From NCBI RefSeq assembly GCF_040564635.1, contig NZ_CP159837.1:4017001-4081000 (forward strand): DNA of 64,000 nucleotides, given 5' to 3'. Origin of the DNA: Planktothricoides raciborskii GIHE-MW2. GTDB taxonomy: Bacteria; Cyanobacteriota; Cyanobacteriia; Cyanobacteriales; Laspinemataceae. Of the stretch, positions 36,641 to 45,918 are shown in pieces (positions within the stretch are counted from its first letter, which is position 1; each line of letters begins with the position of its first letter). Under the pieces are notes generated by a model that saw only the letters and a program-made list of their open reading frames with translations, was not told the origin of the DNA and made no database searches. Both the position numbers and the translations under genes were made by a program.

Positions 36641-36719
36641 TGTAGGTTGGGTTGACGGCTGTTACTCAACCGTAACCCTCACAGCAATACTGGGGAAAGT
36701 CCCTCAACCCAACCTACGC
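36641..36719. repeat. Inverted repeat 'gtaggttgggttgac..aacccaacctac'
   Basis: Arms about 36641-36656 and 36703-36718, 50-base loop with small palindromes. A dispersed REP-like unit downstream of the galectin-like gene, possibly serving as a terminator. Confidence 0.65.
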
Positions 36720-36726
36720 AAATCAA

Positions 36727-37158
36727 CTAAAATGCCTTCAGGACATAAAAATCTTTAAATTTGGCGGTATTTTCGGCACCATAAGCAAAACCGACCTCAA
36801 TTCCATCTAACTTTTCTACAGCCGTCCGATGCTTATATTTATAAACCCAAGGTGCTTGTCCGGACACTTCGGCTTTGACTTCAAATTCACCGGGCAGAAT
36901 TGTAATGAATAAAGCCGTTTCTACCCCTTTTACCAACGGAAAACCAGCCGGTCGTTCTTCTGGACCCCAGCCTCCACCTAGCTGACTGTTCAGAACAACA
37001 CATCCGTTGATGTAACGAGGATTAAGATGAAGGGCAATGTCTTGACCACATTTCAAATTGATTACCGTGGATCCGGCTCCATCTGAGGGACTAATATAAG
37101 ACCATTTCACCACATAGCCAACGCCCAAATCAGGCATGGTGGTACTGAGAATAGACAT
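36727..37158 (-). CDS. Galectin-like lectin
   Basis: 143 residues from the ATG at 37158, with AAGGAGAA at good distance; the frame to 37200 adds 14 residues without character. Galectins have about 135 residues and seven key sugar-binding residues: H-x-N-x-R, N, W-x2-E-x-R. Here DIALHLNPRY gives H44, N46, R48; VVLNS gives N57; WGPEERP gives W64, E67, R69. The strands before and after (VINLKCGQD, ALFITILPGEFEVKAE, WVYKYKHR) fit the CRD, and the end (KLDGIEVGFAY) fits the galectin beta-sandwich. No signal peptide. Binding of beta-galactosides is inference. Galectins are chiefly animal and fungal, so transfer is possible. Confidence 0.85.
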   Translation of the reverse strand: MSILSTTMPDLGVGYVVKWSYISPSDGAGSTVINLKCGQDIALHLNPRYINGCVVLNSQLGGGWGPEERPAGFPLVKGVETALFITILPGEFEVKAEVSGQAPWVYKYKHRTAVEKLDGIEVGFAYGAENTAKFKDFYVLKAF

Positions 37159-37403
37159 ATAATTCTCCTTTGTCGCGCAATATGAGTAAAGCATTTTCAA
37201 AAAACCTTCGTCATTTTAACCGGGTTTTGATTTTTTTGAGCAAATTATGACAATTCTTAATATTAATCTGAGAAAAAACCCCAACTAATGTATATAGCAA
37301 TCCTAAAGCCTCGCCTGTAGGGGCAATTCATCAATTGCCCCACTCAGTCAAGCGGGAGCTTGACACCCCAGAATTCTCCAATACCGGGACTATTATAGTG
37401 ATG

Positions 37404-37649
37404 TTAATTTGGCGATCGCCTAGGCAAAAAAACCGATCCGATCGGGCTTTTATCATAGTTGATTTTCGGCCTGAAATATTCTTTGTGAATAGCTGTTATG
37501 TTTATGGATTCTGAGTCCTTTGCCCCAAAAATCTCTTGATTCAGGGTGTCACCAGCCCATGCCAGAAAGTAGTGAAAACCCACCCAGTGGTTCGGTTGAC
37601 GGTAAAAACCCTTGTCATCTATGATTAACCCATAAATCACAGTCACCAT
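37404..37649 (-). CDS. Possible small protein, unknown
   Basis: 81 codons, starting MVTVIYGLIIDDKGFYRQP and ending in a basic tail. No motif and no clear SD. It lies between the galectin-like and FmdB-like genes, divergent from the latter by about 45 bases. It may be a real small gene or a remnant. Confidence 0.3.
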   Translation of the reverse strand: MVTVIYGLIIDDKGFYRQPNHWVGFHYFLAWAGDTLNQEIFGAKDSESINITAIHKEYFRPKINYDKSPIGSVFLPRRSPN

Positions 37650-37695
37650 AATCTATATCAACAATTTATTCAGAAGATGGAGAGAAATTGTCGCT

Positions 37696-38034
37696 ATGCC
37701 AACCTACGATTATTTTTGCGCTAGTAACAACAAAACCATCGAAGTGGTACACAGCATCCATGAAAAACTGGAAACATGGGGCCAATTGTGCCAAATGGCT
37801 AAATGCGATCCGGGGGATACGCCGGAAAATTCCCCAGTTCGTCGGTTAATCACCGCCCCCAGTGTTGTGGTTCCTACGTCTAATAGTGACTATAAGAGTA
37901 TGGGATTTAGCAAGCTGGTGAAACGAGATGAGGGAGTGTATGAAAACGTCACGGCAACTGACAATGAAAGTAAAGTGGTCAGACCAGGCGATCGCAAAAC
38001 TTATCCTGATTTTCACAAGAAAATTAGTGATTAA
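37696..38034 (+). CDS. FmdB-like regulatory protein derivative
   Basis: 112 residues. The start MPTYDYFCASNNKTIEVVHS resembles FmdB-type zinc ribbons (MPTYEY-x-C), but the second cysteine pair is displaced: CQMAKCDPGD, so the metal site may be changed. A polar tail (SKVVRPGDRKTYPDFHKK) follows. A terminator follows 25 bases downstream. Family-like proteins are found in cyanobacteria; function unknown. Confidence 0.55.
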   Translation: MPTYDYFCASNNKTIEVVHSIHEKLETWGQLCQMAKCDPGDTPENSPVRRLITAPSVVVPTSNSDYKSMGFSKLVKRDEGVYENVTATDNESKVVRPGDRKTYPDFHKKISD

Positions 38035-38060
38035 ATCAGCGATTTAAATGCATCAAGTAA

Positions 38061-38106
38061 AAAATAGGTGGCAGGATTTACAGTGAAAACCTTCCACCTA
38101 TTTTTG
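38061..38106 (+). terminator. Terminator after FmdB-like gene
   Basis: aaaataggtgg (38061-38071) pairs perfectly with ccacctatttt (38094-38104) around a 22-base loop, followed by T residues. Confidence 0.75.
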
Positions 38107-38254
38107 ATTTTAGATTAAATCTCTCAAGGTCGATCGATGGTCATCGCCGCCGATCCCTAGGCACTAGGTAATCACAAGTGATTTGTGATTCTCAGGATTG
38201 GCGATCGCTTTTCTAACATAAGCAAATCAACCCCTGATTTATAACCCAAAAAAC

Positions 38255-39301
38255 TTACACAGGAACTGCTGTGTCCATCTTAAGTTGAACTAAGAACTGT
38301 TCCGCTTGTTTTTCCCCATCAGCCATCAACTTATCAATAAATGACCGAGAGCGACTCAGCTTAGAAGCATAGTCTAAGGACTGACAGAGATCGGGACTCA
38401 TATCAATCCAACGAATTTTCACGGGGCGATACTTTTGTTGAACTTCTTCATTAAACATTCCTTGTCGGTGCCATTCATTGACCAATTCAATAAATCGCAC
38501 TTCTTGGTAGAGAGAAAGGTTGCCCGCGAGTTCGTTGCGTCGATCTAGAATTTCTTCGGCGGTTTTTGGAGTATCGTTCCGAGTTTTTGGATTAATTTGA
38601 ATAATCCAGAGTTCATCAGGACGTTGATCCAAAACATCGGCGACTAATTCTCGAACCGGCGGATTTTGAGAAAATAGTCCATCCCAGTAGATTCCTTGCA
38701 CGGCTTTGAAGACATTCGGAATCGCCGCAGAAGCCAGAATCGCGTCAACGGTAATTTCCCCGCGACGAGAGTTAAAGTCTTTAAACTCACCCGCCAGGAT
38801 ATCACAAGCGCCTAGAACTAAGACGGGGCTGTTCGGCTCAATAATCTCGTTGATTTCCTGAAAAGGAATAAATTCTTCCAGAAGGGCTTTGAAATCAAAA
38901 TATTCTTTTCTGGGAGACAAAGCCGTCATTAAATTGACAATCCAATCGGTGTTGTAGGGATTGGCTGGCACTTGAGGGATGATTCCTTTATCTTGCAAGT
39001 TAATCAGTTGAATCGTCCAATCATTAATCATCTCTTCCCAGAGGGAATTGGCAGCATTGCCCTTAGTCCAAAAGTCAACTAACCACTTGTAGGGGGGTTC
39101 TTTAGAGCCTTTAGCCCATTTCAACAAACCATACCAAACGGTAGTGGCACAAATCGCACCGCCCGAAGTGCCACTTAAGCCAATAATATTATAGCGTTCA
39201 TGGACACCGGCTTGGAGCAGCTTTTTCAAAACTCCAGCGGTAAAAGCGGTATGACTTCCGCCACCTTGACATCCAATGACGATTTTCTTTCTTTCTGCCA
39301 T
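38255..39301 (-). CDS. Patatin-like phospholipase
   Basis: 348 residues from the ATG at 39301 (MAERKKIVIGCQGGGSHTAF); an earlier ATG two codons up is also possible. Oxyanion-hole glycines GCQGGGSHTAF, the nucleophile elbow GLSGTSGGAI (G-x-S-x-G as GTSGG), and the catalytic Asp in WDGLFSQNPPVREL. Bacterial members cleave acyl chains of phospholipids, some as toxins or defence effectors (CapV); here no cyclase neighbour exists. No signal peptide. An isolated gene, with its 5' region AT-rich. Confidence 0.9.
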   Translation of the reverse strand: MAERKKIVIGCQGGGSHTAFTAGVLKKLLQAGVHERYNIIGLSGTSGGAICATTVWYGLLKWAKGSKEPPYKWLVDFWTKGNAANSLWEEMINDWTIQLINLQDKGIIPQVPANPYNTDWIVNLMTALSPRKEYFDFKALLEEFIPFQEINEIIEPNSPVLVLGACDILAGEFKDFNSRRGEITVDAILASAAIPNVFKAVQGIYWDGLFSQNPPVRELVADVLDQRPDELWIIQINPKTRNDTPKTAEEILDRRNELAGNLSLYQEVRFIELVNEWHRQGMFNEEVQQKYRPVKIRWIDMSPDLCQSLDYASKLSRSRSFIDKLMADGEKQAEQFLVQLKMDTAVPV

Positions 39302-39732
39302 AACCAATTTTCCTCTTGAACTGGGAACGGTTAATTTATCGTGATGCGTTTCTGGTATAGAAATTGAAGCGAGATCACGAACTGAATTTACTAAGCATTA
39401 ATAACTATAACACCCAAGGGGATCGATTGATTGTTAATAAATGTAAATAAAAATTAAAATGAGGCCAGCAAAAATAGCCTGTTTATGAGAAAAAGCAGTG
39501 ATGTGAAATTTGTCTGTGGTTTTCCCTGTCTAAAAAGGTGAAGGGAAGCATCCCATCTTTCCCTGCTGTAAAGGCTTTAGGGGCGAGGCAAAAGGGTAGT
39601 TAATTCTCTGTTTTGACAGTTAAGATAATTACCCTTTGGCGAGATCGCCCTTAATTTTAAGTTAGTTCATGTTAGCCGGATCAAAACCAAGATTTTTGGA
39701 TTATAGTTTGGTTTTGCTAGGGGCGATCAATC
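39302..39732. other. Intergenic stretch without a gene
   Basis: About 430 bases of AT-rich DNA with short direct and inverted repeats (for example near 39540-39580 'gaagggaagcatcccatctttcc'). No open frame with motifs seen. Contains the promoter of the patatin gene on its left part. Confidence 0.45.
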
Positions 39733-40179
39733 TTAATCAAAAAGTTCGGGAAAATGCTGCTGAATAAACTGAATCAAAATGTCCTGATGAGGGCGACTCA
39801 GGGGACGAACTTCACCGGCTTTTTCCGAATAGCGATCGCCCCGCAGAATCTCTTCCACAGTCCATAAACCCATATCCCATCCTTCATTTAAAACCAACTG
39901 ATTCATGTCCACGGTTAAGTCACCATAGTAAATATGACGAACCACTTCTGGAGTCACAAAACTATCAAACCAGGAAATCACCGCCGGGGCATAGCCAATT
40001 TCTTCTTCTAACTCTCGCTTAACCGCAGCTTCTGGGGTTTCGTTCGGTTCAACATGACCGCCAAAAAACGCCCAATAACCGGGATGATTGATTGTCGGAA
40101 TATTATCTCTTAGTTGCAGTAGGAATTTGCTGTCTTGGTGTAAAATACCTAAAGAAACGTGCCGCAATTTTGTGTTCAT
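39733..40179 (-). CDS. Nudix hydrolase
   Basis: 148 residues. The Nudix box is complete: [20 protein letters not shown] then EIGY (G-x5-E-x7-REUxEE-x-GU), at about 39-62. The N terminus ([20 protein letters not shown]) and C-terminal [28 protein letters not shown] match sanitation-type Nudix enzymes acting on nucleoside diphosphate derivatives. The exact substrate is unknown. Confidence 0.93.
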   Translation of the reverse strand: MNTKLRHVSLGILHQDSKFLLQLRDNIPTINHPGYWAFFGGHVEPNETPEAAVKRELEEEIGYAPAVISWFDSFVTPEVVRHIYYGDLTVDMNQLVLNEGWDMGLWTVEEILRGDRYSEKAGEVRPLSRPHQDILIQFIQQHFPELFD

Positions 40180-40211
40180 TTAAAAAAATTACTTTTTCCT
40201 TTATTGATTAA

Positions 40212-40601
40212 TTATTTTTGGGTTTCATTCAATTCCAGTCGCTTAACTTGTTCCAGATAAACTTCGCCAAACTCTTGGTCAGAAATGGGAATACTTTGAT
40301 ATTTAACCTGACCTTGAATTAAGACTTGCTCTCCCATCTGGGGGGGAGAATCTTTTTGGATAAAAACCCAAATATTCCCGCTCTCATCCGCTAATTGATA
40401 GGCGGCACTATCCACAAAAGGAACTACTTTTTGTACAGTTCCTTTGACATAAACTTTAGAGTGTTTTTCCCAATTTTGTTCGATCGCATTAATCGGGGTG
40501 ACACCCAATCCTGATTTGACCAAGCCATTACAACTGGTTAGTCCGATCAATACAAATGCGATCGCACTTATTTTAAGCAGTTTGGCGTCAAGTTGCATCA
40601 T
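40212..40601 (-). CDS. Small lipoprotein with an OB-like fold
   Basis: 129 residues (start at the ATG at 40601 or its neighbour 40598). N-terminal lipobox: KISAIAFVLIGLTSC, with cysteine preceded by LTS, so a lipoprotein signal. The mature part, VYVKGTVQKVVPFVDSAAYQ, IWVFIQKDSPPQMGEQVLIQ and GQVKYQSIPI, forms beta-strands like the YgiW/BOF or OB-type nucleic-acid/ligand folds. The longer frame up to 40760 runs through the AAACCGGGTTT repeat and is rejected. Periplasmic, function unknown. Confidence 0.75.
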   Translation of the reverse strand: MMQLDAKLLKISAIAFVLIGLTSCNGLVKSGLGVTPINAIEQNWEKHSKVYVKGTVQKVVPFVDSAAYQLADESGNIWVFIQKDSPPQMGEQVLIQGQVKYQSIPISDQEFGEVYLEQVKRLELNETQK

Positions 40602-40644
40602 ATCGCAGGTTTTAGTGGAATGAAGTAAAAGCGGGGGATGGCCA

Positions 40645-40705
40645 GAAAAACCCGATTTCTTGAAGAAACCGGGTTTTTCCGCGATGAAACCGGGTTTTTG
40701 GCTTG
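40645..40705. repeat. AAACCGGGTTT repeat cluster
   Basis: Two palindromic units 'aacccgatttcttgaagaaaccgggttt' and 'gcgatgaaaccgggttttt'. The family also breaks hicB (about 41991-42062) and lies inside the STAND gene at 16157-16188. Confidence 0.8.
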
Positions 40706-40760
40706 TTTCTGATTCTAACGCACACCGCAGTAATACCCCAGAAAGCAATCTACAAGCCAT

Positions 40761-41504
40761 CTACAAACTATCCGGGTCAATACCCAATTCTTGCAACTTG
40801 GCTGATAATTGAGCCACTTTTTCCAAGGCCAACTGCTTCTGCTGGCGTTCGGTTTCCGCTTGTGCAAAGGCCAACTCTTTTTGCTGACGTTCGGTTTCCG
40901 CACTTTCCTCTGGGGTATTGACCAATTCCCCTTCCGGGGTAAAAAATCTTAATTGGCCGTTAAAAACCCCCAAATATAACCCTAATTGCTTACTCCACAA
41001 ATATCCTGATTCATTTGGGGCGATCGCTTCATACACAGAATCTAGCAAGTGGAAACCAGCAAATTCTAAAGTATCTGGGTCAAACCAAAAATAATCAGGA
41101 GTGCGAAAAATGTCTTGATAGAGTTGTTTTTTTAAGCCTCGGTCGATCGCTGCGGTACTTTTTGACAGCAATTCAATAATTATATTAGGATATTTGCCGT
41201 CTTCTTCCCAAACCACCCAACTTTTGCGCGGTGTTTTTTCGGTGCCAAGAACGACAAAAAAATCTGGCCCGCGAAAATCTTCCGACTTCCGTTGCCGTGA
41301 GGAGTAATAAATGGTCAGATTTCCACTGGCAAAATAGTCAGTGCGATCGCGCCATAACCAATCTAAGCATTTCAGCAACAGCAGTATTTGCTGAAGATGT
41401 AAATGAGTTTCCACTGGAGGTTCATTGCTATATAAATCACTTTCAGGAAATATAACATCTTCTGGGGGATCTTCAGAAATATTGCGTTCTTTAACCAAAT
41501 TCAT
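40761..41504 (-). CDS. Uma2 family (DUF820) PD-(D/E)XK endonuclease-like protein
   Basis: 247 residues. The Uma2 pattern is clear: early hydrophobic pieces (LHLQQILLLLKCLDWLWRDR), then GPDFFVVLG, IIIELLSKSTAAIDRGLKKQLY and FWFDPDTLEFAGFHL. The acidic D and E-x-L residues are in the right order for a PD-(D/E)XK site. The C-terminal 45 residues are a heptad-like coil, (AETERQQK..)n, typical of this family in cyanobacteria. Biological role unknown. Confidence 0.85.
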   Translation of the reverse strand: MNLVKERNISEDPPEDVIFPESDLYSNEPPVETHLHLQQILLLLKCLDWLWRDRTDYFASGNLTIYYSSRQRKSEDFRGPDFFVVLGTEKTPRKSWVVWEEDGKYPNIIIELLSKSTAAIDRGLKKQLYQDIFRTPDYFWFDPDTLEFAGFHLLDSVYEAIAPNESGYLWSKQLGLYLGVFNGQLRFFTPEGELVNTPEESAETERQQKELAFAQAETERQQKQLALEKVAQLSAKLQELGIDPDSL

Positions 41505-41611
41505 AAGCGGTTTTGATGACTATTTTATTTTTATTTTAACTTAGTTTAGCGGATGCGGGAATGATTTTTTCGAGCCAATTTTCGTTTTTTATTATTTTTG
41601 TTAAAATTATG

Positions 41612-41830
41612 CTAAAGATTTTCCCATTCATCCCGATTAATACCGTCTTGCCGCAATATTCTCACCAACAACTCCATACCAATATCACTTTGATGCGGAT
41701 TTGGCAGAGTTAGGGTAAGATCGCCTTTTTTCATATGTTGATGTTTTCCGCCCGCGACCGGCCCGACAAATCCCAGTTCTTTTAAATAACGAATTAAGTC
41801 TTTTCTCTTAATTAGACCAATTGGAGGCAT
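41612..41830 (-). CDS. hicA: HicA-family toxin
   Basis: 72 residues. RKDLIRYLKELGFVGPVAGGKHQHMKK then LTLTLPNPH: the catalytic histidine in GGKHQHM and the following strands are HicA. It is an mRNA interferase kept in check by HicB. Its start overlaps the stop of the broken hicB frame (TAATG), the ancestral operon structure. Because hicB is interrupted, a functional toxin could be harmful unless translation is low; perhaps it is silent. Confidence 0.9.
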   Translation of the reverse strand: MPPIGLIKRKDLIRYLKELGFVGPVAGGKHQHMKKGDLTLTLPNPHQSDIGMELLVRILRQDGINRDEWENL

Positions 41831-42105
41831 TAAACAGCCTCCTTAATCATTAATTCAATTCCATCAACAATTGGTAAAAATTGACGATCTGCCAGTCGAA
41901 TTAAAATCCAATCTTCTAAGGCAGACTGTAATTCTTCTCGACAATTTTCCAAAGTTGCAGCATTTGCCCAAACTCCTGGAAAACCGGGGATTTCTCCAGA
42001 AACCGGGTTTCTATGACAATTTTGGTGGGGTTACAGAGATTTTCTAAAGAAACCCGGTTTCTTCAGCACTCGGTGCATGGCTGCTTGAATGTAGCTGGTT
42101 AACAT
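41830..42105 (-). pseudogene. hicB: HicB antitoxin gene broken by a repeat insertion
   Basis: C-terminal part (GEIPGFPGVWANAATLENCR and on to IVDGIELMIKEAV) is HicB; its N terminus (MLTSYIQAAMHR, start ATG at 42105) is also recognisable. Between them lies the AAACCGGGTTT repeat (about 41991-42062), including the in-frame stop TAA at 42031-42033. Both ends are in one frame, so the insertion length is a multiple of three, but the stop kills the product, which would be only 24 residues. Confidence 0.75.
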
Positions 42106-42424
42106 TTTGATCTTTAATAAAATAAAACAAAATAAACAGACTCACTAAATAATTGTGACATACCTTTGAGCAAACCGGGGGATTCCCTACCCTGGCCCGA
42201 CCCGATCGCTACCATTGCTGATTTCTCGACGATCAGCGCGATCGGGAAATTCCCACGGAATGCCTGGAGGTGATGGCGGCAGCAAACATCTCCAGTAACC
42301 GAGATCGCACCGACAGAGGCAGCAAAACCTAATCATATTGACCCCAGAACTGTCAAAAGATCCCCGAAATATGGCAATCTGAAATATAAAAGAGAATTTA
42401 AATAAAATTCAAACTCTTGCAACT
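42106..42424. other. Intergenic stretch before ispG
   Basis: About 320 bases containing HIP1-like sites and a promoter region. No frame with motifs. Promoter for ispG expected near 42380-42410, where an AT-rich segment lies. Confidence 0.45.
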
Positions 42425-43651
42425 ATGCAAACTCTGCCACTACCGACAACTCCTAAAGCGGATGCCAACGCAGCCCTGATGGACACCACCATCCATCGCC
42501 GCAAAACTCGCCCAGTAAAAGTGGGCAACGTCACCATTGGCGGCGGATATCCCGTAGTCGTCCAATCGATGATCAACGAAGATACCTTAGATATCGACGG
42601 GTCCGTTGCCGGAATTCGGCGTCTCCATGAAATTGGCTGTGAAATCGTCCGGGTGACAGTGCCGAGTATGGCCCATGCCAAAGCTTTAGCCACCATCAAA
42701 GAAAAACTCGCCGCCACCTATCAACCCGTGCCCTTAGTGGCAGACGTACATCACAACGGCATGAAAATCGCCCTGGAAGTAGCCAAGCACGTCGATAAAG
42801 TGCGGATTAATCCAGGGTTATATGTCTTTGAAAAGCCAAAAAGCGATCGCACCGAATACACCCCAGGGGAATTTGATGAAATTGGGGAAAAAATCCGCGA
42901 AACCTTAGAACCCTTAGTCATTTCCCTGCGGGATCAAGGGAAAGCCATGCGAATTGGGGTGAACCACGGTTCTCTCGCGGAACGGATGCTATTTACCTAC
43001 GGAGATACTCCCGAAGGAATGGTCGAATCCGCCCTAGAATTTATTCGCATTTGCGAATCTTTGGACTTCCGCAACCTGGTAATTTCCATGAAAGCCTCGC
43101 GAGTTCCCGTCATGTTAGCGGCTTATCGGCTGATGGCCAAACGGATGGACGAATTCGGCATGGACTATCCCCTGCACCTAGGAGTCACCGAAGCCGGAGA
43201 CGGAGAATATGGGCGGATCAAGTCTACCGCAGGCATTGGCACTCTCTTAGCCGAAGGCATTGGCGACACCATTCGGGTTTCTTTAACCGAAGCCCCAGAA
43301 AAAGAAATCCCCGTTTGTTACAGCATTCTGCAAGCGTTAGGCTTGCGGAAAACAATGGTGGAATATGTCGCTTGTCCTTCTTGTGGTCGCACTCTATTTA
43401 ACTTAGAAGAAGTGCTGCATAAAGTCCGAGAAGCCACCAAGCATTTAACCGGGTTAGATATTGCGGTGATGGGCTGCATTGTCAATGGCCCAGGAGAAAT
43501 GGCCGATGCTGACTATGGTTATGTGGGTAAGCAACCGGGCTATATTTCTCTCTATCGCGGACGGGAAGAAATTAAGAAAGTCCCTGAAACTGAAGGTGTA
43601 ACAGAATTGATCAATTTAATTAAGGCCGACGGTCGCTGGGTCGATCCTTAA
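42425..43651 (+). CDS. ispG: 4-hydroxy-3-methylbut-2-enyl diphosphate synthase
   Basis: 408 residues. The penultimate step of the MEP isoprenoid pathway: a 4Fe-4S enzyme converting the cyclic diphosphate to HMBPP. The N-terminal TIM barrel has [42 protein letters not shown] and [11 protein letters not shown]. The three cluster cysteines are C317, C320 (CPSCGRTLF) and C351 ([10 protein letters not shown]). Bacterial/plastid ferredoxin-type. Single gene, ending in D-rich KADGRWVDP. Confidence 0.97.
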   Translation: MQTLPLPTTPKADANAALMDTTIHRRKTRPVKVGNVTIGGGYPVVVQSMINEDTLDIDGSVAGIRRLHEIGCEIVRVTVPSMAHAKALATIKEKLAATYQPVPLVADVHHNGMKIALEVAKHVDKVRINPGLYVFEKPKSDRTEYTPGEFDEIGEKIRETLEPLVISLRDQGKAMRIGVNHGSLAERMLFTYGDTPEGMVESALEFIRICESLDFRNLVISMKASRVPVMLAAYRLMAKRMDEFGMDYPLHLGVTEAGDGEYGRIKSTAGIGTLLAEGIGDTIRVSLTEAPEKEIPVCYSILQALGLRKTMVEYVACPSCGRTLFNLEEVLHKVREATKHLTGLDIAVMGCIVNGPGEMADADYGYVGKQPGYISLYRGREEIKKVPETEGVTELINLIKADGRWVDP

Positions 43652-44431
43652 CTTTTGTTGTTAGTTGTTGGTTATTTGTTATTGGTTGTTGGTTATTTGT
43701 CATAAGGTGCCAGACATCGAATAACGAATAACCAATCACGAATAACCAATCACTACACCAAAAACAATTATGGAAAGAATAATCATCAAGACTGGTTAAG
43801 GAAATCTGTGTTATCGTGAAAACTGAAGGGTGGGCAATTTTTCGGCGGCGTAAGTATCTTAATCAAAATCAACCGAGTTAACAAAAGTAGTTGAGTTGAG
43901 GTGATCCATGATAACAAAAATGCCCTAGGAATAATCCCCGGTTGTCTCGCCTCGGCTAGTTTTTTGGAGAAAAAGCCTTTAATAATTCAGCGAAATTCAG
44001 GAAAAATGCATAGCAATGCTTCTGTAGGGGCGATAGCATTCGGGCAAGTAACTTATCCGATTTCACAATAACCTTTTACCCAAATGCTTCGCCCGGACGA
44101 TCAATTAACAACCTTTCTACTCAGTTGCTAATATTAAGACCAAGGGACGTAGCAGCAGTCGAACCTCCGTGATATTACGGAAACTTTTCGTTAGGGGCAG
44201 GATCGGCAAACGTGAAAATCTTAAAAAAATTCTTTAAAATAAAGAGCAGTCCTGGAAAATAACGGAAAAATAATGGAGAACTTATTGATATGAAAATCTG
44301 ATTCGAGTAAGGTAGCGGGTTAACTCGCTCCATATTTGAACCTTAGACACTTTAAGGCGTCAAAACCCCTAACCAGCCATCAAGTAATTCTCGTTCGTGA
44401 TGGATCTGGAAAATATTAAACCAGGATTTCA
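43652..44431. repeat. Repeat-rich gap after ispG (TTGTTGGTTATT runs, inverted repeats)
   Basis: About 780 bases. It begins with low-complexity ttgttggttatttg runs (43655-43700), then their inverse (acgaataaccaatcac), and near 44022-44102 a 'ggggcgatagcattcgggc' inverted pair. No gene with support. The last 100 bases contain the ctpA promoter presumably. Confidence 0.6.
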
Positions 44432-44488
44432 GTGATTCGTAGCTGTAAATGTTTATATGTAATGTTTTCTTCCCGTCTCAGGAGACTT

Positions 44489-45775
44489 ATGGTGATTAAA
44501 AAACGCGGACTTGTTCTCGGTACAACAGCATTTATGTTAACGGCGATTACGGTGACGGTCACGGGACTGTTGTCTCAAGGACAAGCCTTTTTTCAAGATA
44601 GCCCCAAAGAACTGGTCGATGAAGTCTGGCAGATCGTTGACCGGGAATATGTTGATGGTACTTTTAATAGTGTAGATTGGCGAACGGTGCGTCAGGATTA
44701 TGTGGAAAATCGATCCTATCAGTCGATGGATCAAGCTTATGACGCGATTAGAGAAATGCTGGAACAAATCCAGGATCCATACACGCGGTTTATGGATCCC
44801 GAAGAGTTCCGCAATATGCAAATTGATACTTCTGGGGAACTGACTGGGGTAGGGATCCAGTTGGCGCAAGATGAAGAAACTAAGCAACTGGTGGTAATTG
44901 CGCCGATTGAGGATACTCCGGCTTTCCGGGTGGGGATTCAAGCTAAAGATGTGATCCTGAAAATTAATGGTCAGAGTACCGAGGGCATGGATGTTAACCA
45001 AGCGGTGAGTTTAATTCGTGGTCCGGTGGGTACAGAAGTGACTTTGACGATTAAGCGGGACAAAGAACCGGAAAAAGATTATACGATGCGGCGCGATCGC
45101 ATTGAAATCCACCCAGTTCGTTATAGCTTGCGTGACTCTGACAGTGGCAAAATTGGTTATATTCGCCTCAACCAATTCAACGCCAACGCAGCGGAAGAAA
45201 TGCGTCAAGCGATTCAAGACTTGGAAAACCAAAAAGTTACCGGCTATATTCTGGATTTGCGTTCTAACCCAGGGGGTCTGTTGTACTCCAGTGTGGAAAT
45301 TGCCCGGATGTGGTTGTCCAGCGGCACGATTGTCTCGACGGTTAACCGACGCGGGGAAATGGATCGCCAAGAAGCTTCGGGGCGATCGCTCACCGAAAAA
45401 CCCCTGGTGGTTCTGGTGGATGGCGGTTCTGCCAGTGCCAGTGAAATTCTCTCTGGGGCATTGCAGGATAACGGACGAGCGGTGGTTGTGGGCACGAAAA
45501 CTTTTGGGAAAGGCTTAGTCCAATCGGTACGGGGTTTAGGTGATGGTTCTGGATTAGCGGTGACGATCGCCAAATATCTGACCCCTAATGGCACAGATAT
45601 TAACCATGAAGGCATTCACCCAGACATTGAGATTGACTTGACGGAAGAAGCTAAAGAAGCGATTAAGAAGGATCGCACTTTGATTGGCACTGAAACCGAT
45701 ACTCAATATGCGGAAGCGTTAAAGGTGTTAAAAGAGGAAATTGCCGCCTCTCGCCGCATCCAAGCGGGAAATTAA
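44489..45775 (+). CDS. ctpA: Carboxyl-terminal processing protease, S41 (CtpA/CtpB type)
   Basis: 428 residues from the ATG at 44489, preceded by CAGGAGACTT; the frame from 44432 has a poor context. N-terminal hydrophobic signal (LVLGTTAFMLTAITVTVTGLL). Then a PDZ domain (GVGIQLAQDEETKQLVV, VILKINGQSTEG) and the S41 domain with YIRLNQF, YILDLRSNPGG, the serine region VDGGSASASEILSGALQD and the lysine in KTFGKGLVQ. CtpA matures the D1 protein of photosystem II by cutting its C-terminal extension; several paralogues exist, so the exact one is uncertain. Exported, thylakoid lumen or periplasm. Confidence 0.88.
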   Translation: MVIKKRGLVLGTTAFMLTAITVTVTGLLSQGQAFFQDSPKELVDEVWQIVDREYVDGTFNSVDWRTVRQDYVENRSYQSMDQAYDAIREMLEQIQDPYTRFMDPEEFRNMQIDTSGELTGVGIQLAQDEETKQLVVIAPIEDTPAFRVGIQAKDVILKINGQSTEGMDVNQAVSLIRGPVGTEVTLTIKRDKEPEKDYTMRRDRIEIHPVRYSLRDSDSGKIGYIRLNQFNANAAEEMRQAIQDLENQKVTGYILDLRSNPGGLLYSSVEIARMWLSSGTIVSTVNRRGEMDRQEASGRSLTEKPLVVLVDGGSASASEILSGALQDNGRAVVVGTKTFGKGLVQSVRGLGDGSGLAVTIAKYLTPNGTDINHEGIHPDIEIDLTEEAKEAIKKDRTLIGTETDTQYAEALKVLKEEIAASRRIQAGN

Positions 45776-45867
45776 GCATTACCATTGAGCCTCAGATCAA
45801 ATGCGCGATTCCGCAAAGCGGTCGAGAAAGCGAATCGCCTCTCCTGGGGAAGAAAAATATACCCAAG

Positions 45868-45904
45868 AAGACCCCCATCGTTCTAAGATGTTGGGGTCTT
45901 TTTC
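45868..45904 (+). terminator. Terminator after ctpA
   Basis: aagacccc (45868-45875) pairs with ggggtctt (45893-45900), with further pairing inside, followed by T residues. It ends only 15 bases before the mtnA start, so mtnA needs its own promoter or readthrough. Confidence 0.8.
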
Positions 45905-45918
45905 GTTGAGTTCGTATA

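Noticed and set aside
40602-40760. N-terminal extension of the lipoprotein gene
   Set aside because: It is encoded by AAACCGGGTTT repeats (KPGF-type peptides), and the signal peptide with lipobox starts at 40601.
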